Assembly (NCBI GenBank): GCA_049487715.1
Contig: CP150590.1
Span: 62,001 to 126,000 of the forward strand
DNA length: 64,000 nt
Source of the DNA: Pycnococcus provasolii
Taxonomy: Eukaryota > Chlorophyta > Pseudoscourfieldiophyceae > Pseudoscourfieldiales
Direction of reading: 5' to 3'
Of this stretch, positions 1-9,206 are shown piece after piece; the stretch's first letter is position 1; the number at the start of each line of letters is the position of its first letter. A program made the translations under genes and the position numbers. The notes below the pieces were generated by a model that saw nothing but the letters and a program-made list of their open reading frames with translations, made no database searches and was not told the DNA's origin.

Positions 1-1
1 A

Positions 2-1945
2 GCGTTCTACGGGTGGTCGTCTTCGATCGCCGAGACGGAGCGTCTCCGCGGCGTGTTCCGCACGACGATGCGTCGCATGGGCATGCGTTTGTTGTGCAGT
101 GCGTATTCTTCGTGGGTATCTCTGCTGGACGTTCGTCAGTCGGAGCGCGCGTTGGCGCTGAAGGCTTTGCGCACGATCCGCATGGTGCGCGAGCGTCAGG
201 CGTATGCCGGCTGGTCGGAACACGCGTCGTTGATGCGAACGCAGCGTTCCGTGCTGCGACGGTATATGTCGAAGCTGCGCAATATGACGGAGCATCGCGC
301 GTTGACGGGCTGGCACGAGACGGCGCAGATGCTGCGTCGCGATCGTTCTCGCGGTCGTCGTTCGCTTGCATTCTTCACGCACAGGTACCAGGCGCTTGCG
401 TTTCGCGCCTGGTCGTTCGGATTGAAGCATCGCGGTCGTCTCGCGCGCGCGGAGCGTACGTTGCGTCACATGCGCATGCGTCCTCAGGCGCTCGCGTTCA
501 TGGCATGGAAGAGCGCGTTGAGGAACCGCGCAGTGATGCGTCGCGTTCTGCTTCGTGTGCGTCATCTTCGCGTGAGCGCAGCGTTCTACGGGTGGTCGTC
601 TTCGATCGCCGAGACGGAGCGTCTCCGCGGCGTGTTCCGCACGACGATGCGTCGCATGGGCATGCGTTTGTTGTGGAGTGCGTATTCTTCGTGGGTATCT
701 CTGCTGGACGTTCGTCAGTCGGAGCGCGCGTTGGCGCTGAAGGCTTTGCGCACGATCCGCATGGTGCGCGAGCGTCAGGCGTATGCCGGCTGGTCGGAAC
801 ACGCGTCGTTGATGCGAACGCAGCGTTCCGTGCTGCGACGGTATATGTCGAAGCTGCGCAATATGACGGAGCATCGCGCGTTGACGGGCTGGCACGAGAC
901 GGCGCAGATGCTGCGTCGTGATCGTTCTCGCGGTCGTCGTTCGCTTGCATTCTTCACGCACAGGTACCAGGCGCTTGCGTTTCGCGCCTGGTCGTTCGGA
1001 TTGAAGCATCGCGGTCGTCTCGCGCGCGCGGAGCGTACGTTGCGTCACATGCGCATGCGTCCACAGGCGCTCGCGTTCATGGCGTGGAAGAGCGCGTTGA
1101 GGAACCGCGCAGTGATGCGTCGCGTTCTGCTTCGTGTGCGTCATCTTCGCGTGAGCGCAGCGTTCTACGGGTGGTCGTCTTCGATCGCCGAGACGGAGCG
1201 TCTCCGCGGCGTGTTCCGCACGACGATGCGTCGCATGGGCATGCGTTTGTTGTGGAGTGCGTATTCTTCGTGGGTATCTCTGCTGGACGTTCGTCAGTCG
1301 GAGCGCGCGTTGGCGCTGAAGGCTTTGCGCACGATCCGCATGGTGCGCGAGCGTCAGGCGTATGCCGGCTGGTCGGAACACGCGTCGTTGATGCGAACGC
1401 AGCGTTCCGTGCTGCGACGGTATATGTCGAAGCTGCGCAATATGACGGAGCATCGCGCGTTGACGGGCTGGCACGAGACGGCGCAGATGCTGCGTCGTGA
1501 TCGTTCTCGCAGTTGTCGTTCGCTTGCATTCTTCACGCACAGGTACCAGGCGCTTGCGTTTCGCGCCTGGTCGTTCGGATTGAAGCATCGCGGTCGTCTC
1601 GCGCGCGCGGAGCGTACGTTGCGTCACATGCGCATGCGTCCTCAGGCGCTCGCGTTCATGGCATGGAAGAGCGCGTTGAGGAACCGCGCAGTGATGCGTC
1701 GCGTTCTGCTTCGTGTGCGTCATCTTCGCGTGAGCGCAGCGTTCTACGGGTGGTCGTCTTCGATCGCCGAGACGGAGCGTCTCCGCGGCGTGTTCCGCAC
1801 GACGATGCGTCGCATGGGCATGCGTTTGTTGTGGAGTGCGTATTCTTCGTGGGTATCTCTGCTGGACGTTCGTCAGTCGGAGCGCGCGTTGGCGCTGAAG
1901 GCTTTGCGCACGATCCGCATGGTGCGCGAGCGTCAGGCGTATGTT
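2..1945 (+). repeat. 579-bp coding tandem repeat (SFI1 long unit), first block
   Basis: The phrase AGCGTTCTACGGGTGG recurs at 1, 580, 1159 and 1738, an exact 579-bp period (193 codons). Copies differ at only a few bases, for example TGC/TGG in the codon near 97 versus 676, and CGGTCG/AGTTGT near 1510. A further copy of the same unit lies at about 3570-4190, beyond the 297-bp block. The near identity implies recent unequal exchange or gene conversion. Confidence 0.95.
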
Positions 1946-4900
1946 GGCTGGTCGGAACACGCGTCGTTGATGCGTGCTCAGCGAGGCATGCTGAGACGAT
2001 TCATGTCAAAGCTCCGAATGGCAACGGAAGAACGCGCATTTACGAGTTGGAACACAAAAGTACATCAAACGCGTTGCGATCGTGCTCGCAGTCGTCGTTC
2101 TCTGGCGTTCTTCACGCACAGGTATCAGGCGCTTGCATTGGCATCGTGGATGTCTCTGCTGGAAATACGCCGCTCTGAACGAACGATTTCACTTAAAGCT
2201 TTGCGTACAATGCGCATGGTGCGCGAGCGTCAGGCGTATGTTGGCTGGTCGGAACACGCGTCATTGATGCGTGCTCAGCGAGGCATGCTGAGACGATTCA
2301 TGTCAAAGCTCCGAATGGCAACGGAAGAACGCGCATTTACGAGTTGGAACACAAAAGTACATCAAACGCGTCGCGATCGTGCTCGCAGTCGTCGTTCTCT
2401 GGCGTTCTTCACGCACAGGTACCAGGCGCTTGCATTGGCATCGTGGACGTCTCTGCTGGAAATGCGCCGTTCTGAACGAACGGTTTCACTCAAAGCTTTG
2501 CGTACAATGCGCATGGTGCGCGAGCGTCAGGCGTATGTTGGCTGGTCGGAACACGCGTCGTTGATGCGTGCTCAGCGAGGCATGCTGAGACGATTCATGT
2601 CAAAGCTCCGAATGGCAACGGAAGAACGCGCATTTACGAGTTGGAACACAAAAGTACATCAAACGCGTCGCGATCGTGCTCGCAGTCGTCGTTCTCTGGC
2701 GTTCTTCACGCACAGGTATCAGGCGCTTGCATTGGCATCGTGGGCGTCTCTGCTGGAAATACGCCGTTCTGAACGAACGGTTTCACTCAAAGCTTTGCGT
2801 ACAATGCGCATGGTGCGCGAGCGTCAGGCGTATGTTGGCTGGTCGGAACACGCGTCATTGATGCGTGCTCAGCGAGGCATGCTGAGACGATTCATGTCAA
2901 AGCTCCGAATGGCAACGGAAGAACGCGCATTTACGAGTTGGAACACAAAAGTACATCAAACGCGTCGCGATCGTGCTCGCAGTCGTCGTTCTCTGGCGTT
3001 CTTCACGCACAGGTACCAGGCGCTTGCATTGGCATCGTGGACGTCTCTGCTGGAAATGCGCCGTTCTGAACGAACGGTTTCACTCAAAGCTTTGCGTACA
3101 ATGCGCATGGTGCGCGAGCGTCAGGCGTATGTTGGCTGGTCGGAACACGCGTCATTGATGCGTGCTCAGCGAGGCATGCTGAGACGATTCATGTCAAAGC
3201 TCCGAATGGCAACGGAAGAACGCGCATTTACGAGTTGGAACACAAAAGTACATCAAACGCGTCGCGATCGTGCTCGCAGTCGTCGTTCGCTTGCGTTCTT
3301 CACGCACAGGTATCAGGCGCTTGCATTGGCATCGTGGGCGTCTCTGCTGGAAATGCGCCGCTCTGAACGAACGGTTTCACTCAAAGCTTTGCGTACAATG
3401 CGCATGGTGCGCGAGCGTCAGGCGTATGTTGGCTGGTCGGAACACGCGTCGTTGATGCGTGCTCAGCGAGGCATGCTGAGACGATTCATGTCAAAGCTCC
3501 GAATGGCAACGGAAGAACGCGCATTTACGAGTTGGAACACAAAAGTACATCAAACGCGTCGCGATCGTGCTCGCGGTCGTCGTTCGCTTGCATTCTTCGC
3601 GCACAGGTACCAGGCGCTTGCGTTTTGCGCCTGGTCGTTCGGATTGAAGCATCGCGGTCGTCTCGCGCGTGCGGAGCGTACGTTGCGTCACATGCGCATG
3701 CGTCCTCAGGCGCTCGCGTTCATGGCATGGAAGAGCGCGTTGAGGAACCGCGCAGTGATGCGTCGCGTTCTGCTTCGTGTGCGTCATCTTCGCGTGAGCG
3801 CAGCGTTCTACGGGTGGTCGTCTTCGATCGCCGAGACGGAGCGTCTCCGCGGCGTGTTCCGCACGACGATGCGTCGCATGGGCATGCGTTTGTTGTGGAG
3901 TGCGTATTCTTCGTGGGTATCTCTGCTGGACGTTCGTCAGTCGGAGCGCGCGTTGGCGCTGAAGGCTTTGCGCACGATCCGCATGGTGCGCGAGCGTCAG
4001 GCATATGCCGGCTGGTCGGAACACGCGTCGTTGATGCGAACGCAGCGTTCCGTGCTGCGACGGTATATGTCGAAGCTGCGCAATATGACGGAGCATCGCG
4101 CGTTGACGGGCTGGCACGAGACGGCGCAGATGCTGCGTCGTGATCGTTCTCGCGGTCGTCGTTCGCTTGCATTCTTTACGCGCAGGTACCAGGCGCTTGC
4201 GTTCCGCACTTGGTTGTTAATGTGTCGAAAACACAAGCGCTATCGCAAAACAGCTGCAGCATGTATTGCTCGATACCGGTTGCGCTCGCTCTGTCGGCTA
4301 TTCTTGCGATGGAAGGCGGTCATTTACAGATTTGACATTGCAAAGTCGTCGGACTGTTCGACGCAAACTGACGGTGCTGTTGGCAAGGTTGTGGTTCAAG
4401 GTTATCTTGAGCGAGTTCGTTCCCGTGTGCGATCATCGCTTAAGCGTCGCATGGCGCTTCGAGTTCTGAATTCGTATTTTGGCCGTTGGCGAGCGTTGAC
4501 ATTGAGTTTGGCATACCGAATTCGTTCTATATCTCGACTCAGACATCGTTATAAAATCAGAAATATGATCGCGCTTTTCGAAACTTGGAGAATTGCGGTG
4601 AGTGACATCAAACTTTATTGGAGAAGAGTGGTCCACTTTGGCACACAGTATTTTGACAATATATTGCGCCGATCGTTTCATGGATGGGTAGCAGTATCAG
4701 TTCGCCTTAAGAGAAACAGGGTTGTGATGAACATCTTAAGGATGCGACACACGCGCCAAGGCGCGAGATTGTCGTTGAATGCATGGGTACGGCAAGTCTC
4801 TCTGGCGAAATACATGCGCAACGTGTCTGCTGCGAATACAGAGCTGCGGAGGATGCTTGACATCGAAGAACAACGAGTTGTTCGTGTTGTGCAGAGTCGC

Positions 4901-5167
4901 ATGCGGCATATTGACACGCGCGTGCAACGTGAACGCCGCAGAAAAACATTTGACGCGTGGCGCATGTCAGTTCTTCGGGCACAGCGCAGTCGCTTTCACA
5001 GTTTTCGCAGCATTTCGGCATTGGGTGGTATGGAGACGCCGAGTCCCACGTCCGCTTTCAATGCAGGATCAACGGCCGATCGTCGTCTGCACAGCGCTCC
5101 ACCCGAGCGCGTTGCACGTTACTACGAGGATCTGCACGACGCCATCATGAGAGCGAGAGAGCACTGA
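2..5167 (+). CDS. SFI1-like centrin-binding repeat protein (5' partial)
   Basis: The reading frame is open at the left edge of the window and runs to a TGA at 5165-5167, about 1720 residues. The first ATG inside the window lies mid-repeat, so the true start is outside. The protein is Arg-rich and helical, with Trp about every 20-35 residues in patterns such as ALAFRAWSFGLKHRGR and RAFTSWNTKV. This is the spacing of Sfi1 repeats, each of which binds one centrin at basal bodies or centrosomes (family knowledge). Residues up to about 1390 are near-identical tandem units of 193 and 99 aa. From about 4190 the repeats diverge (for example RWKAVIYRF, ETWRIAV), and the tail from about 5020 is Ser/Pro-rich. 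Role inferred: an elongated centrin-scaffold fibre of the basal body or centrosome equivalent. The family call is fairly sure; no orthologue can be named. Confidence 0.85.
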   Translation, partial: AFYGWSSSIAETERLRGVFRTTMRRMGMRLLCSAYSSWVSLLDVRQSERALALKALRTIRMVRERQAYAGWSEHASLMRTQRSVLRRYMSKLRNMTEHRALTGWHETAQMLRRDRSRGRRSLAFFTHRYQALAFRAWSFGLKHRGRLARAERTLRHMRMRPQALAFMAWKSALRNRAVMRRVLLRVRHLRVSAAFYGWSSSIAETERLRGVFRTTMRRMGMRLLWSAYSSWVSLLDVRQSERALALKALRTIRMVRERQAYAGWSEHASLMRTQRSVLRRYMSKLRNMTEHRALTGWHETAQMLRRDRSRGRRSLAFFTHRYQALAFRAWSFGLKHRGRLARAERTLRHMRMRPQALAFMAWKSALRNRAVMRRVLLRVRHLRVSAAFYGWSSSIAETERLRGVFRTTMRRMGMRLLWSAYSSWVSLLDVRQSERALALKALRTIRMVRERQAYAGWSEHASLMRTQRSVLRRYMSKLRNMTEHRALTGWHETAQMLRRDRSRSCRSLAFFTHRYQALAFRAWSFGLKHRGRLARAERTLRHMRMRPQALAFMAWKSALRNRAVMRRVLLRVRHLRVSAAFYGWSSSIAETERLRGVFRTTMRRMGMRLLWSAYSSWVSLLDVRQSERALALKALRTIRMVRERQAYVGWSEHASLMRAQRGMLRRFMSKLRMATEERAFTSWNTKVHQTRCDRARSRRSLAFFTHRYQALALASWMSLLEIRRSERTISLKALRTMRMVRERQAYVGWSEHASLMRAQRGMLRRFMSKLRMATEERAFTSWNTKVHQTRRDRARSRRSLAFFTHRYQALALASWTSLLEMRRSERTVSLKALRTMRMVRERQAYVGWSEHASLMRAQRGMLRRFMSKLRMATEERAFTSWNTKVHQTRRDRARSRRSLAFFTHRYQALALASWASLLEIRRSERTVSLKALRTMRMVRERQAYVGWSEHASLMRAQRGMLRRFMSKLRMATEERAFTSWNTKVHQTRRDRARSRRSLAFFTHRYQALALASWTSLLEMRRSERTVSLKALRTMRMVRERQAYVGWSEHASLMRAQRGMLRRFMSKLRMATEERAFTSWNTKVHQTRRDRARSRRSLAFFTHRYQALALASWASLLEMRRSERTVSLKALRTMRMVRERQAYVGWSEHASLMRAQRGMLRRFMSKLRMATEERAFTSWNTKVHQTRRDRARGRRSLAFFAHRYQALAFCAWSFGLKHRGRLARAERTLRHMRMRPQALAFMAWKSALRNRAVMRRVLLRVRHLRVSAAFYGWSSSIAETERLRGVFRTTMRRMGMRLLWSAYSSWVSLLDVRQSERALALKALRTIRMVRERQAYAGWSEHASLMRTQRSVLRRYMSKLRNMTEHRALTGWHETAQMLRRDRSRGRRSLAFFTRRYQALAFRTWLLMCRKHKRYRKTAAACIARYRLRSLCRLFLRWKAVIYRFDIAKSSDCSTQTDGAVGKVVVQGYLERVRSRVRSSLKRRMALRVLNSYFGRWRALTLSLAYRIRSISRLRHRYKIRNMIALFETWRIAVSDIKLYWRRVVHFGTQYFDNILRRSFHGWVAVSVRLKRNRVVMNILRMRHTRQGARLSLNAWVRQVSLAKYMRNVSAANTELRRMLDIEEQRVVRVVQSRMRHIDTRVQRERRRKTFDAWRMSVLRAQRSRFHSFRSISALGGMETPSPTSAFNAGSTADRRLHSAPPERVARYYEDLHDAIMRAREH
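1945..3570 (+). repeat. 297-bp coding tandem repeat (SFI1 short unit)
   Basis: The short unit has a 297-bp period (99 codons); homologous points fall at 2082, 2379, 2676, 2973 and 3270. There are about five and a half copies. Its first half resembles part of the long unit, and it has its own version of the middle (GGCATGCTGAGACGATTCAT). The units alternate at a few positions (ATACGC/ATGCGC, ACGTCT/GCGTCT), which suggests a two-unit higher-order period of 594 bp. Every copy keeps the frame. Confidence 0.93.
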
Positions 5168-5483
5168 AGGAGCGGATGGTGCTCAGCGACAACCACAGGA
5201 AGGCGGTTGTCCAATTGTATTTGTAATAGTACCTAGTACCTTAGAAAAAAACACCAACCCTTACAGTATAATACCAACCCAAATCGCGCATTTTTCAACC
5301 CCTTCCACCCACCGCAAGTCGAAAATGACGCATCATTTGACATGCGCATCATTTTGCAACATTCACCTTTTGTTTTTTCCGTTATAAAAATAATAATGGC
5401 GTTTTGGGTTGACCAATAGTGAAAAAAACAGTTACTTCTTAGCACCCGCCCCCGCGCGCTCTGCTTTCAGTCAGTCCTCCTTT
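5168..5483. other. Intergenic, tail-to-tail
   Basis: AT-richer spacer between the convergent SFI1-like and HCF106-like genes. I see no coding signal, RNA gene or repeat in it. Confidence 0.5.
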
Positions 5484-6341
5484 TTACTTGTCGTCGTCGT
5501 CGTCGTCGTCGTCGTCGCCCTCCTCAGCCGTTTCCGGCGGAGTGTTGGATGGCGACGTCGAGGCGTCTGGCGGCGTGGCGTCGCCCCCCTCCCCCTCCGG
5601 TTGGTCGAGCGTATCAGGCACGCGTCCCCACGCCATGTCCGCGGACATCTTGCGCATCGCTTCGATATCTTCGTCGCTTTCTTCCGAGGACGACGACGTC
5701 GCAGCAGCCTGTGCGGTGCTCGTATCCTCCGCCGCGGTTGTTGTTTCTGCCGTCTCCGTCGTCGTCGGCGTCGTCGTCGGCGGCGGTGGCGGCGTTCCGT
5801 ACCTCACCGAGTCGATGTCGCGTTTGAGTTCTTCCACACCAATTTCTTGCTCGAGCGTGCTTTTGAATTCCTGCGACACTTCCTGCAGTTCCTTGATTGT
5901 CGGTTGGAACGCCCGCAGTGCCTCTCCTAGGCTCCTCGCCGCCTCCGCGAGTCCCTTGGGTCCAAAGACCAGCAAAGCGACGACACCGACGACGAGCGCC
6001 TCAGGCGCACCCACACCAAAGAAACTCCGTGTCATCGTGGAGTCACCAAGTCGACGGTGACGGCTTGACTTGTGATTATTTGGCTGCTGCCTGCAATGTC
6101 GTCTCGCAACCGCAGACAAATTCACATTGACACTATTATCACCACCAACTCTGACAGCTCTCCTCTGAGCCGTAGCCCCGGCGGCTCGAAGCTGCTGCAA
6201 GTTACCTCCTCCAACTCCGTGGCATTTTGCTGCTACAAGACTCGCACGGCTACGCCGTTCTCGCCCAAGTCGCCGAGCACAAGGACCACCACCTGCTTGG
6301 AAGACATGGAAGCCTTTGCCAATGACGACCATGACGGGCAT
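5484..6341 (-). CDS. HCF106: Thylakoid Sec-independent translocase subunit HCF106/TatB-like
   Basis: The core around 5830-6035 reads FFGVGAPEALVVGVVALLVF, then GPKGLAEAARSLGEALRAFQ and PTIKELQEVSQEFKSTLEQE. This is the N-terminal membrane helix, FGPK hinge and amphipathic helix of plant HCF106 (TatB), not of Tha4 (TatA). HCF106 works with cpTatC as the receptor for twin-arginine precursors at the thylakoid (family knowledge). The C-terminus is Pro/Thr-rich, then acidic, and ends in a run of Asp from a GTC repeat. The start is uncertain. ATGs at 6341 and 6332 give an Arg-rich, acid-poor leader that could be a transit peptide. But a motif otherwise found in upstream DNA lies at 6238-6270, and there is an internal ATG at 6035 just before the core, so a spliced 5' exon is possible. 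A longer frame to 6449 would read through a poly-G run. Confidence 0.88.
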   Translation of the reverse strand: MPVMVVIGKGFHVFQAGGGPCARRLGRERRSRASLVAAKCHGVGGGNLQQLRAAGATAQRRAVRVGGDNSVNVNLSAVARRHCRQQPNNHKSSRHRRLGDSTMTRSFFGVGAPEALVVGVVALLVFGPKGLAEAARSLGEALRAFQPTIKELQEVSQEFKSTLEQEIGVEELKRDIDSVRYGTPPPPPTTTPTTTETAETTTAAEDTSTAQAAATSSSSEESDEDIEAMRKMSADMAWGRVPDTLDQPEGEGGDATPPDASTSPSNTPPETAEEGDDDDDDDDDK

Positions 6342-6654
6342 GGCGAGACGATTCGGGAAATAATCGGCGGCGGAAACTTCTCCAGGGGGGGGGGGGGGGG
6401 GGGAGAAAACACAACCCACACTTTCGTCAAGCAAAAAAACAAACCTCAAACAAAATGGATAAGATCCCTAATGAAGGCGGATCCCCAAACCCCAGGGAGA
6501 ATAAGATCGGGTGCCCAATGAATGAAGGCGGATCCCCAAACCTCTTCCCTACTATTCTTCTTTTTCCTTCTTTTTGGGAGGAATGGCTTGTTTTGATGGG
6601 TGCCCCCCCCCCCTGGGTGCACTTAAGAAGATTTACGTACACTCGTCTACTACT

Positions 6655-6730
6655 TTAAGTAAACACACCTTTGTCCTCTCTCTTAAGTAGTACCCGTGTA
6701 GTTTCCAACACCGCGAGCCCCGAAAGCGCG
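6655..6730 (-). repeat. Dispersed repeat, copy 1
   Basis: On the minus strand this contains GGTGTTGGAAACTACACGG followed by TAC..TTGAG.G.GAGGACAA. The same string occurs on the plus strand at about 20868-20910. Both copies have TATAC-rich sequence some 50-200 bp away. It could be a small transposable element or a fragment of one. Confidence 0.6.
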
Positions 6731-7100
6731 TCAACACTCAGAAAGCGCGAAGGGTTTGAATATGAGGTTTGAATTGGTTGGTGGGGGTTAGCAACGGTCA
6801 CCTTCAAGTGACACTCGTCGCCTGGGTCAATGGGAAAATCGAATTCGAATCGAATGGCGAGCGTACGTAGTTGGGCGCGCTTACCATGCGCGCGTAGGAC
6901 TATAGGTGGCAAGAAATTTATACTAGTATATACTAGTATTATATACCGAGGGAGTCAAAAGTTGGACGGCTTGAGCTCGCCGCCAGTCCGCCACATGTTT
7001 TGCGGGGAGCTCGAAAAGAAAGTACAAACGGAATTTGGTGCAACCGGTTGCAACATTCCCGTTGTGGTGTCGCCGACGCGATCCACCGAAGCGTGCACAG

Positions 7101-7145
7101 TCAATGTACATTGAATCATTGAATAAATGATTCAATGTACATTGA
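7101..7145. repeat. Perfect inverted repeat (20-bp arms, 5-nt loop)
   Basis: The arm TCAATGTACATTGAATCATT (7101-7120) pairs fully with 7126-7145 across the loop GAATA. The arms themselves contain the palindrome CAATGTACATTG. Degenerate copies of TGAATGTA continue to about 7195. No gene is adjacent, so a simple terminator role is not obvious. Confidence 0.9.
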
Positions 7146-7691
7146 ATTCATGAATGTGCGTTGAATGTATGTACACCGAATGTACCCTGAAGGTATAATA
7201 GTGTACCCGTGCGCCCAGTAAAACCCTCATTTAATTCGTACATCAACCTCCCTGCGCACGCCTTTCTGGCAGCATGTATGAGTTCATCATAACAAGCCAC
7301 ACGCCTTGCTGCCCTTGCAACCTCTTGCAACGTCGAGCCATGCATCGGCCTCCTCCAGGCCGCAAGCCAGCTCATGGCGTCACCACACTAGCGCTCCGAC
7401 GCGAAGATAGTATCGCATGTTGGGGAACCAACGTACGTCACGGCTGGTGAGGCCCCGACTCCAGAGGACGTCCGACTACGCCACTCTTAGCACCAACTTC
7501 ATGGCCGATCGATGTGCACATCATGTAATTCAGCCAGTCAGTACTTTGTTGCAATATTTTTGCCACCGTTGTTATTGGTTGCTGAACCCCAAGGGCCAAG
7601 GCGCGCCGTGAATAGCGGGACGATCTTTTTTTTTTCCATAAAAGTTACAAGCCATTAATAAGTACTGTAATTCAATAAATAGCCTATAGTA

Positions 7692-9095
7692 TCATATGGC
7701 GTCAATGAACCGCTTCAGTCTCCTGCCAGCCTCCTCCAACGACTTTACGCCCACAGCAGCGAAACACACGCGAAACCAACCGGGCGTGGGGTGGTGGCAG
7801 TCGCGCCCGGGCGTCACGAGCACGCGCGCCTCCTTGAAGAGCGCCTCGAAGAGTGCGCGCTCGTGTTCAAACGTAGGTTCGTCTGCGCGCGAGTGCTTCT
7901 TCAGCACGCGCGTGAAGTCCGCGTACAGAAATAAGCCGGCTGTCGCACGCGTGTGCTGAATGCCCGCGACGGCCAGCGCGGCGCTTGCGGCATCTCTGCT
8001 CTCCTTGAGCTTTTTGAAATTCGTCTCCATGAAATTTTTCATCCATGCGGTGTCGTCGAGAAGAGCGGCGAGCGCGTGCTGCGTCGGGTTGGGTACTCCG
8101 CAGAAGTACGAGACGTTGCGCAACGCGGATATCACGTGCTGCGACTTCGTGTACAGGCATCCGACGCGAAGGCCGGACACGCAGAGGTCTTTGGACATTC
8201 CAAAGACGACGTGCACGTACTCATCCACCTCAGACGGCTCCATGCCCGCCTCGCGACCCGCGGCATCTTTCAGGGCAGCTGCGGATACGAACGGCGGTGC
8301 GTTTTCTGCGTCAAACACGGAGTTGGCGTACACCTCGTCACTGACAAAGTGCAGTTTGTTTCTGAGCGCCCACACCATGCATTCTTGGACGTTTTGAGCA
8401 GGTACGACGTCCCCCAGCGGATTGGACGGGTTGGTGAAAATGACCATGCGAGGTTTGGTTCCTTTTTGCACGGCATCGGCGGCGGCGGCTGCTAAAGAGG
8501 CTGGCGTCGGTACGGGCGCGGGTGAAACTCCGTCCGCATCAGGAAAGTTCTTCAGTTCAGGCGCAGGCACGGGCGTGACCTTTGCGCGTACTTGTAGATC
8601 GTTATCGAACGCGGGGTAGTATGGCGCGGGTAATATCGCCGAGTCGCCGGCATCAGCGAGAAGAAACGCGAGGTTTTCAATAATCGCACCTGCACCAGCA
8701 GCGATGGCGATGTGATCAGCCGTAACGTCCTCCTCACTCACATCACGCATGAACGTAGACTTCAAGTACGCCGCTAACGAAGTACGCAAACGCGACGACC
8801 CAAGAAAGTCGTCGTAGCCTGAAATCGAGCTCACCACGTCGTCCGGTATCATTGCGTGCCTAGAAACCAGCTCCGTGATGACGAACGATCCCATCAGATC
8901 GTTCTGCGCAACCACGAGCGGGATGAACCCCGACGGGTTCTCAACGGGGTGAAACAAACACTTCAATGCCTCTAGGAACTGCTCAAGGTAAGTGAGCGCA
9001 GGCTGAGTAGCTGACAAACCTCTATCACTGAGAGCTTGAGCGTGAGATCCAGACCCCGGAGCGTCCGGCGCCATGCCGCGTATCGTCCTTGGCAA
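7692..9095 (-). CDS. PLP aminotransferase, ACC-synthase-like (class I/II)
   Basis: 467 residues, a full-length fold-type I aminotransferase. Visible landmarks are the substrate-loop region NPSGFIPLVVAQNDL (about 53-67), GYDDFLGSSRLRTSLAAYLK (about 93-112), and PAPYYPAFDNDL (about 156-167). NPSNPLGDV follows at about 222, then SDEVYANSVF (Asp253, Tyr256). GMSKDLCVSGLRVG carries the Schiff-base Lys302, and WFRVCFA holds the carboxylate-binding Arg. This order matches the ACC synthase/ACC-synthase-like family, whose members make 1-aminocyclopropane-1-carboxylate or act as plain transaminases. Which reaction this one runs cannot be decided here. There is no clear transit peptide, so it is probably cytosolic. 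The first ATG (9095) gives a natural N-terminus; ATG at residue 8 is an alternative. No operon-like context. Confidence 0.88.
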   Translation of the reverse strand: MPRTIRGMAPDAPGSGSHAQALSDRGLSATQPALTYLEQFLEALKCLFHPVENPSGFIPLVVAQNDLMGSFVITELVSRHAMIPDDVVSSISGYDDFLGSSRLRTSLAAYLKSTFMRDVSEEDVTADHIAIAAGAGAIIENLAFLLADAGDSAILPAPYYPAFDNDLQVRAKVTPVPAPELKNFPDADGVSPAPVPTPASLAAAAADAVQKGTKPRMVIFTNPSNPLGDVVPAQNVQECMVWALRNKLHFVSDEVYANSVFDAENAPPFVSAAALKDAAGREAGMEPSEVDEYVHVVFGMSKDLCVSGLRVGCLYTKSQHVISALRNVSYFCGVPNPTQHALAALLDDTAWMKNFMETNFKKLKESRDAASAALAVAGIQHTRATAGLFLYADFTRVLKKHSRADEPTFEHERALFEALFKEARVLVTPGRDCHHPTPGWFRVCFAAVGVKSLEEAGRRLKRFIDAI

Positions 9096-9170
9096 ACTTC
9101 TTAGAATGGAAAAACTTACCCTAGGGAGAAATACAGTTTTTATTCGTCCACCGAAATGCTTATAAAAAAA

Positions 9171-9206
9171 CCTAACCCCTAACCCCTAACCCCTAACCCC
9201 TAATCC
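9171..9206. repeat. Telomere-like tract (CCCCTAA)n
   Basis: About five copies of CCTAACC/CCCCTAA, just upstream of the aminotransferase start (9095). It is one of several interstitial telomere-like tracts in the window. Confidence 0.8.

Larger units (their letters stand above)
6342..7691. other. Non-coding spacer with small repeats
   Basis: No convincing gene. It holds an 18-base poly-G run near 6376-6393 and a 22-bp direct repeat (AATGAAGGCGGATCCCCAAA plus CC) at 6470-6491 and 6521-6542. A dispersed repeat copy lies at 6655-6730, TATACTAG-rich sequence at 6915-6950, and a perfect hairpin at 7101-7145. Short frames here lack family resemblance. Confidence 0.6.

Noticed and set aside
53-55. 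ATG at 53 as the start of the SFI1-like gene
   Set aside because: The same codon recurs inside every repeat and the frame is open to the window edge, so it is an internal Met.
13-4236. Long open frames in the other frames and strand of the SFI1 repeats (for example 13-921, 1513-2178, 3491-4117)
   Set aside because: They repeat with the same 579/297-bp period only because the DNA repeats. Their composition is Arg/Ser/Ala noise, and the SFI1 frame alone runs through the whole region.
5484-5520. Acidic Asp tail with Lys at the end of HCF106 read as an engineered tag
   Set aside because: It comes from a natural GTC trinucleotide run like others in this window (GAC/TCG runs in the transporter).
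9171-9206. True chromosome end
   Set aside because: The tract is short and flanked by genes on both sides, so it is interstitial.
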